Origin: Owenia fusiformis
Taxonomy: Eukaryota > Annelida > Polychaeta > Sabellida > Oweniidae
Direction: 5' to 3'
Assembly: GCA_903813345.2 (NCBI GenBank)
Contig: CAIIXF020000011.1
Location: 12,374,842-12,438,841 of the forward strand
DNA: 64,000 nt
Shown here: one piece after another, positions 60,501 to 64,000 of the stretch
How the letters are laid out: the number at the start of each line of letters is the position of its first letter
Position numbering within the stretch: position 1 is the first letter of the stretch
Made by a program: the position numbers and the translations under genes
The notes under the pieces: generated by a model
The model's input: the letters and a program-made list of their open reading frames with translations, nothing else
Told to the model about the DNA's origin: nothing
The model's database searches: none

Positions 60501-62149
60501 GTGTGGCAAAGGGACCTTTATGAAGACCGAACAAGAGGCGAGAGGTCTTGCTAAAAGTATGGTAAGAATTATACAAGATAAAGAAATATAAAATGACATT
60601 TCTCACAACCCAATAACAAGCAAACGATCAGTGTTTATTATTGTATACCTTAGCATATTGCAAGATCCCTTGCAATTTGTCGTTCAATTTCAAAAATGAT
60701 TATTCGTTAATTATTACAACTGAGAACTCTTCAAATGATTTCGAATGAAAATATAGTGAAAAGACTATATTCACTAAAATGTTCTTGAATATTGCTTAAA
60801 ATCTTTGCAATCAAACCGGTAACTAGCTAGCTTATTCATCCATTGCATACGCATTAGTTTTCATGTGACATCGATGTTTTTATGTTAAATGCAGAACGTT
60901 TCCAGGTGTCAGCAAGCTGTGGCGTTGGCGTAGAGACGGTTGCTATAATGACTCGTATGGACAACCCAATCGGCAATTACGTGGGACACTCTCTTGAGAT
61001 CATAGACGCAATTGAAACAATGCAAGGAAACGGACCTTCAGATCTGTTGGAGCTCGTGTGCACTTTAGGTATACGGAATGCTTCAAAGATATATTATAAG
61101 GGGTTTGAAATTACTCTGTTCTGTCACCGTCTTATATCATGATTTAAGGACGACCTTTTAAGTGTTTCGTATTTTCTAGGTGGACATCTTTTAAAAAATG
61201 CTGGGAAGGTTTCAACACCAATGAAAGGCTATCAACTTATTGAAGAAACCATCGCCAATGGTTCGGCCCTGGAGAAATTCCGCCTAATGATGCAAGCTCA
61301 GGGGGTCGATGAGACAACCGCTAATTCTTTATGCAAGAAAGATGTTGACTTTTTCAGTATCTTCAGACCGTCCAAGCTAAAAACCGATGTAAAAGTACAC
61401 ACTGGAGGTAGTCTGTCTAAATAAAATATCTCATATCACAATGTTTTCTATAAATTAAGAGTAAGCTAGTTGAAGTAAGTACAGTTTTCATTTGCGAGAG
61501 AAGAGCATCTGACTCCAACCCGTTCTTCATTTCAAAAAATAAATTGTCTGCGTTAGGGTTATTCATGAGATGATTTAACGAGGTGCTATTAATGCTTGGG
61601 TTTGGGTAATGTGATAACTCACTATTGTTTTTTAATGAATGTCTAGTAGAACGTACATTTTAATTGTTTCTTTTCAGGATATATCAGTGCAGTTGATGCA
61701 TTAGCTTTATCAAATCTGATCAACTCTCTTGGTGCTGGACGTGCAAAGGCGGGGGACCAAATCAACCTCAGTGTTGGGCTACATTTTCGTAAACACCTTG
61801 GTGAACGCGTGGAGAAAGGTGAGCGAAGAATTATATTTGATATTTGAAATACAAAATGATAAAAGTGATAAAAGTGTCTTATATTCATGTGTGACTTTAT
61901 TTGTCATATTATATCATCTTTAATATGCCCAGATATGTACTTAAAAGACAAACTGTTTCAGGGGATGTTTGGTTAACGGTTCATCACGATTCACCACTTA
62001 GTGACAACCATTTGAAAACAATCAGAAATACGCTCGAGCTGCAAGAACAGGAATTGCCTGCCGGAAGTATAGGTCGCATAATTGAAATCATTACTAATGA
62101 AACTGTTCGATGCAATGGTAACGGATATAGTAGTAGGCAGAATTCGTAA
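48380..62149 (+). CDS. TYMP: Thymidine phosphorylase copy 2, complete eight-exon gene
   Basis: Exons 48380-48503, 59351-59559, 59913-59990, 60292-60561, 60906-61068, 61180-61407, 61678-61818 and 61962-62149 sum to 1401 nt and join in frame to 466 residues plus TAA, close to vertebrate family length. It catalyses reversible phosphorolysis of thymidine and acts in cytosolic pyrimidine salvage and catabolism (family knowledge). Order: N-terminal helical domain, phosphate motif [10 protein letters not shown] (residues about 90-99), signature [16 protein letters not shown], substrate residues R, S and K in YVIRDVT and TSSIVSKK, then [10 protein letters not shown] and the C-terminal [17 protein letters not shown] domain. 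Two oddities: Cys replaces the Ser usual after KH, and His replaces the second-last Gly before GT in the signature. Intron 2 uses a GC donor. Start chosen as the first ATG of the frame (MSARTPADL). Confidence 0.92.
48927..49226. repeat. Interspersed repeat, inverted relative of 1-235
   Basis: Starts GGGGTGGATCTGGGAACCAA, G-run at 48961-48969, then GGGCCCAAATTTTGAGGCC and AAGGCCTTAAAAGGCCCAGT, ending in a second G-run and CCAGATCCGCC. The ends (GGTGGATCTGG and CCAGATCCGCC) are themselves inverted, so this looks like a complete 300-bp MITE-like element, of which 1-235 is a fragment. Confidence 0.72.
49630..50265. repeat. Long imperfect inverted repeat with TTAGTAA words
   Basis: The arms contain CGAGGACATCT, GCATGTGAGG and ATAGTCCCTAATTA at 49822-49866, mirrored at 50208-50257, and TTCTTGCATACTTAATCTAT near 49929 mirrored by ATAGATTAAGTATGCAAGAA near 50190. 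Many AATTAGTAA/TTACTAATT words cluster at both ends. Probably a MITE of about 640 bp. Confidence 0.7.
50729..50976. repeat. MITE-like inverted repeat of about 250 bp
   Basis: TTATATGAAATACTGTGTTT and TGATTGGCT at 50782 mirror AGCCAATCCGAACACAGTAT at 50898, and GGCCTTGG at 50731 mirrors CCAAGGTC near 50970. Central loop about 85 bp. Confidence 0.7.
50977..51405. other. Intron stretch of TYMP copy 2, nothing recognised
   Basis: AT-rich sequence without ORF, inverted ends or tandem repeat. Confidence 0.5.
51410..51960. repeat. Cluster of ATAGAAATTTCTAT palindromes
   Basis: About eleven copies of the self-complementary word ATAGAAATTTCTAT, some with one or two changes, spaced 28-70 bp apart (near 51413, 51473, 51525, 51566, 51618, 51668, 51715, 51783, 51848, 51878, 51938) in otherwise unlike DNA. 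Each copy is a perfect or near-perfect dyad, often flanked by C on the left and AC or CGG on the right. Confidence 0.85.
51961..52410. other. AT-rich stretch resembling a transcript 3' end
   Basis: T-rich sequence ending GAGTCAATAAAAGATG just before the satellite, like a polyadenylation context. No matching ORF upstream, so it may be a fossil retrotransposon tail or chance. Confidence 0.25.
52475..54162. mobile_element. 1.69-kb inverted-end element inserted in the satellite
   Basis: Left end TCAAGCCAAGTAACTTAGTC, AACATTCGA is mirrored by TCGAATGTTGACTTAGTTAC, TTGGCTTGA on the right (about 30 bp, one mismatch). Satellite sequence lies on both outer sides. Inside are ORFs at 52675-53013 (112 codons) and 53338-53520 without recognisable transposase motifs. 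Non-autonomous; family unassigned. Confidence 0.8.
54750..54840. repeat. Telomere-like spacer 1 in the satellite
   Basis: GGTTAGGTAATCATTTAAAA, then GGGGTTGGTAATTAGGGTTA and GGGTTAAGG. Contains TTAGGG words like the metazoan telomere repeat, but degenerate and only a few units. Confidence 0.8.
55155..55235. repeat. Telomere-like spacer 2 in the satellite
   Basis: Second copy of the TTAGGG-containing spacer, nearly identical to 54750-54840, followed to about 55380 by scattered GGTTAGGGTTA words. Confidence 0.8.
55390..57000. other. Intron stretch of TYMP copy 2, no gene recognised
   Basis: Low-complexity T-rich DNA at 55390-55740 with TTTATTGTATTTATG and TTTTTTGACACACATATTCATG words repeated two or three times, then unremarkable AT-rich sequence with no inverted ends found. 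Confidence 0.5.
57005..58745. repeat. 91-bp satellite with emerging 182-bp higher-order form
   Basis: About 19 copies of a 91-bp unit: TGTATAGTTTAAACTTGGCA, AGATGCTATCTGTACATGCA, ACATGGTACCATGTCACTTG, CTAACTTGGTCCACATGCTG, CACATGCGACT. Each holds the dyad ACATGGTACCATGT. From about 57840 two variants alternate (AACTTGG ... GCAAGTTG and AACCTGG ... GCGACTTG), giving a 182-bp period. A decayed tail continues to about 58870. Confidence 0.95.
58871..59350. other. End of TYMP copy 2 intron 1
   Basis: No repeat or ORF of note. It ends in the pyrimidine-rich acceptor CATTTTACTGTTCTTAG. Confidence 0.5.
59351..59559 (+). CDS. TYMP: TYMP copy 2 exon 2 (phosphate-binding exon)
   Basis: 209 nt, acceptor CTGTTCTTAG, donor ATGAAG/GCAAGT (a GC donor). 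Encodes [16 protein letters not shown] through [39 protein letters not shown]. Confidence 0.93.
59913..59990 (+). CDS. TYMP: TYMP copy 2 exon 3 (family signature exon)
   Basis: 78 nt, acceptor CTTATTTTTTAG, donor TTCCAA/GTTGGT, phase 0 at both ends. Encodes [20 protein letters not shown] then AIPGFQ. The donor was chosen because it joins exon 4 in phase 0 and gives the family's usual spacing to the next motif. Confidence 0.88.
60292..60561 (+). CDS. TYMP: TYMP copy 2 exon 4
   Basis: 270 nt, acceptor CACATTTCAG, donor AGTATG/GTAAGA. Encodes [20 protein letters not shown], then [29 protein letters not shown]. Confidence 0.95.
60906..61068 (+). CDS. TYMP: TYMP copy 2 exon 5
   Basis: 163 nt, acceptor GTTTCCAG, donor CTTTAG/GTATAC. 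Encodes [20 protein letters not shown], then [18 protein letters not shown]. Confidence 0.95.
61180..61407 (+). CDS. TYMP: TYMP copy 2 exon 6
   Basis: 228 nt, acceptor TTTTCTAG, donor CTGGAG/GTAGTC. Near-identical to 43682-43909 of copy 1. Confidence 0.95.
61678..61818 (+). CDS. TYMP: TYMP copy 2 exon 7
   Basis: 141 nt, acceptor CTTTTCAG, donor GAGAAAG/GTGAGC. Encodes [20 protein letters not shown] then [17 protein letters not shown]. Confidence 0.95.
61962..62149 (+). CDS. TYMP: TYMP copy 2 exon 8
   Basis: 188 nt, acceptor ACTGTTTCAG, TAA at 62147-62149. Encodes [20 protein letters not shown] through [15 protein letters not shown] and a short tail. No AATAAA close by; the nearest I noticed is near 62931. 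Confidence 0.92.
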
Positions 62150-62230
62150 TTTCAAATTGAACTGAAACAATCAGCATCAAATACAGGAAACACGAATTAC
62201 GAAATGAGGGATCAAGTTTTTCTCACTTTA

Positions 62231-62472
62231 GGCCCCCCTCACATAAGAACGAATCCACTAAACGCAGTCTTGCGAATAGGAATTGAGTAAAATCCGTTCC
62301 CATTAGTATGTACGTTGTACATCGTTGGGATGTTCGTATGTGTAAGTTTCCCCTCGGAAAGCTTCGGAAGCATGCGCAAAGATGTGCTTCAGTAAACATG
62401 TTGACGTTGCCAATCGCTAGAATTGTAATCGCAAGACTGCGTTTGGTTGATTCGTTCATATGGGAGGGGGCC
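62231..62472. mobile_element. 242-bp MITE with 47-bp inverted ends and TTTA target duplication
   Basis: GGCCCCCCTCACATAAGAAC, GAATCCACTAAACGCAGTCT, TGCGA at the left is mirrored by TCGCAAGACTGCGTTTGGTT, GATTCGTTCATATGGGAGGG, GGCC at the right with few mismatches. TTTA lies on both sides (62227-62230; 62473-62476). The overlapping ORFs on both strands are mirror images of the arms and not genes. It sits 80 bp after the TYMP copy 2 stop. Confidence 0.9.
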
Positions 62473-62476
62473 TTTA

Positions 62477-64000
62477 GTTCCAAACATTGCAAACGCTTCA
62501 ATTGCTGAAGAGAATCTATATGCAAGATGTCCACTCCCTACGGACATATAGGACACTAGGAATTAGAATTCATAAAGCGACATCTATTTTTGAATACTTT
62601 AGTTAAATAACCATTTATGAGGTTACATACAATATGTACGTATTTATAATGGTTGCATTATATTATGATATTTTACACGGTGTAGATATACGTACATTTT
62701 CTCAAATTACTCAGATTGAGCCATCTATAGCCCATAGGGTACTGCCCATAGCTATATATAATACAGCAATATTTCACCATAAAAGATCAAACTTGGAAGA
62801 TGATAAAATATTCCATATGAGATACCTCTAGTTATTTACATAACATATGGACACTGTTGCTATGAGTAACCACGATCGTACGTTTTTTGCAAGGAAATTC
62901 GATTCATCAAACCTACAAGATTCATGATGAAAAATAAATCTTTAAATGAATAAGCCCATGATATGGTAAATTGGCACGCAATCGTTCCCGATAGTTCAAT
63001 TACTCCATACCATACTATTGGACATACTTAAAACCGTTTGGGGTATATTTACTAACTTTGTGAACTTACTCGAACGGATAGGTCCTCCAGAACTTAGAGC
63101 ATGCCAAAAACTTTCTGAACGAGTTGAATTTTCTGGGGACGTATTGAGAACGAAGTAATGTAATCTGTGATTACGAACTTCATGGACGTGCTCGGACGGG
63201 AAGGTGATATAGAAGAATTTCAAATCATTTCAAAATTCGATGCATGGCGATCGAAAGAACGGCTGAGAACTAGTTTGGTGTGATAGGAGAGGGGGGGGGG
63301 GGGTTAGAATTCTCACCTTAAACAAAACGTCCCTTGAAAAATGATCATCTTCATTTTTGCTGATCCATGATCGTTCTTGCATATCTCTTATGTATGCCCA
63401 AAACCTTGTCATTCGGTTCCTTCTTTTTAACCATCTTTTTAGGACATATTTATTTCAACAAGATGTATTTTTAAGTAACAAAAAGAAACTGGAGAAGGGA
63501 TAGCCATTTTGCTTTAGTGACATAACCGTCCTTCCTTCAGTCGATGATTGTTTTAATTTTTCATGTGGACCTTTACCTACAACCAAGACATCTGAGGAAA
63601 ACAATGGTAGGCTCACAGATATCATATACGAAGTTTTTTAAATAGTAACGTAAACTCCCCTGAGTTTTTGTATTTTTGTGTAGAGCGTAAATAGAGATAA
63701 TACATCCAAACATCCTCCAGCTAGTTCTTTGAATACAAATCTCGTTCATATCTTGTAGCTTTGTTGACGTTTCTTGCAAATATCGTGATTCCCTCTCCAC
63801 GCATTCTGTACGTTTTACGCCGTTTAAATGATGTGTTCGACTTGATAAACTTGATAAAGAATTATTGAAGCTCATCAATGATGGACTATCTTGATATTAA
63901 TCTTTAAGATTAAGAATAGAGAAGCATTAATGAGTAAGAGGGTTTTTGGGAGGATATTAACAATATATTGACAATCCCATGCACATGCAAGTTTTTTTTT
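62477..64000. other. Downstream flank, no gene recognised
   Basis: Short ORFs only (longest 101 codons, 63573-63878 minus), none with motifs or clear splice sites. A 13-base G run lies at 63291-63303. Confidence 0.5.

Noticed and set aside
62223-62534. Pair of similar ORFs on opposite strands
   Set aside because: They are mirror images of the two arms of the MITE at 62231-62472.

Overview
This is animal (eukaryotic) nuclear DNA. It is AT-rich, has small exons split by kilobase introns with GT-AG boundaries, carries many tandem repeats and non-autonomous DNA-transposon remnants, and has no operon structure or bacterial gene spacing. The only securely recognised protein is a eukaryote-type thymidine phosphorylase. 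The dense tandem repeats and short transposons fit a marine invertebrate, perhaps a mollusc or another lophotrochozoan; that is inference and the species cannot be fixed from the window.

Layout. 1-235 is an interspersed repeat whose inverted relative lies at 48927-49226. 237-23040 is a tandem array of five units of about 4.55 kb. Each unit carries, on the minus strand, exon-like pieces of a six-helix membrane protein resembling the Frag1/DRAM/Sfk1 family, and a 19-bp minisatellite whose every repeat looks like a 3' splice site. 23041-31828 holds short repeats, inverted-repeat elements and two minus-strand exon-like ORFs of unknown function. 31829-45561 is a 5'-truncated thymidine phosphorylase gene copy (five exons, C-terminal 334 residues) whose introns are swollen by nested transposons. 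48380-62149 is a second copy, head-to-tail with the first, with eight exons that join in frame into a 466-residue protein. Its 10.8 kb first intron contains palindrome clusters, a 49-bp satellite with telomere-like spacers split by an inverted-repeat element, and a 91-bp satellite that is turning into a 182-bp higher-order repeat. 62150-64000 holds one clean MITE and otherwise nothing recognised.

How it fits together. The two thymidine phosphorylase copies arose by tandem duplication. Exon-by-exon identity (76, 92, 96.5, 89 and 82 percent by my count) peaks in the middle, which points to gene conversion. Copy 2 looks able to encode a full enzyme, but two normally conserved active-site positions are changed. 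Copy 1 has lost the phosphate-binding N-terminal part in this window. The mobile elements sort into several families, three of which show clear target-site duplications.
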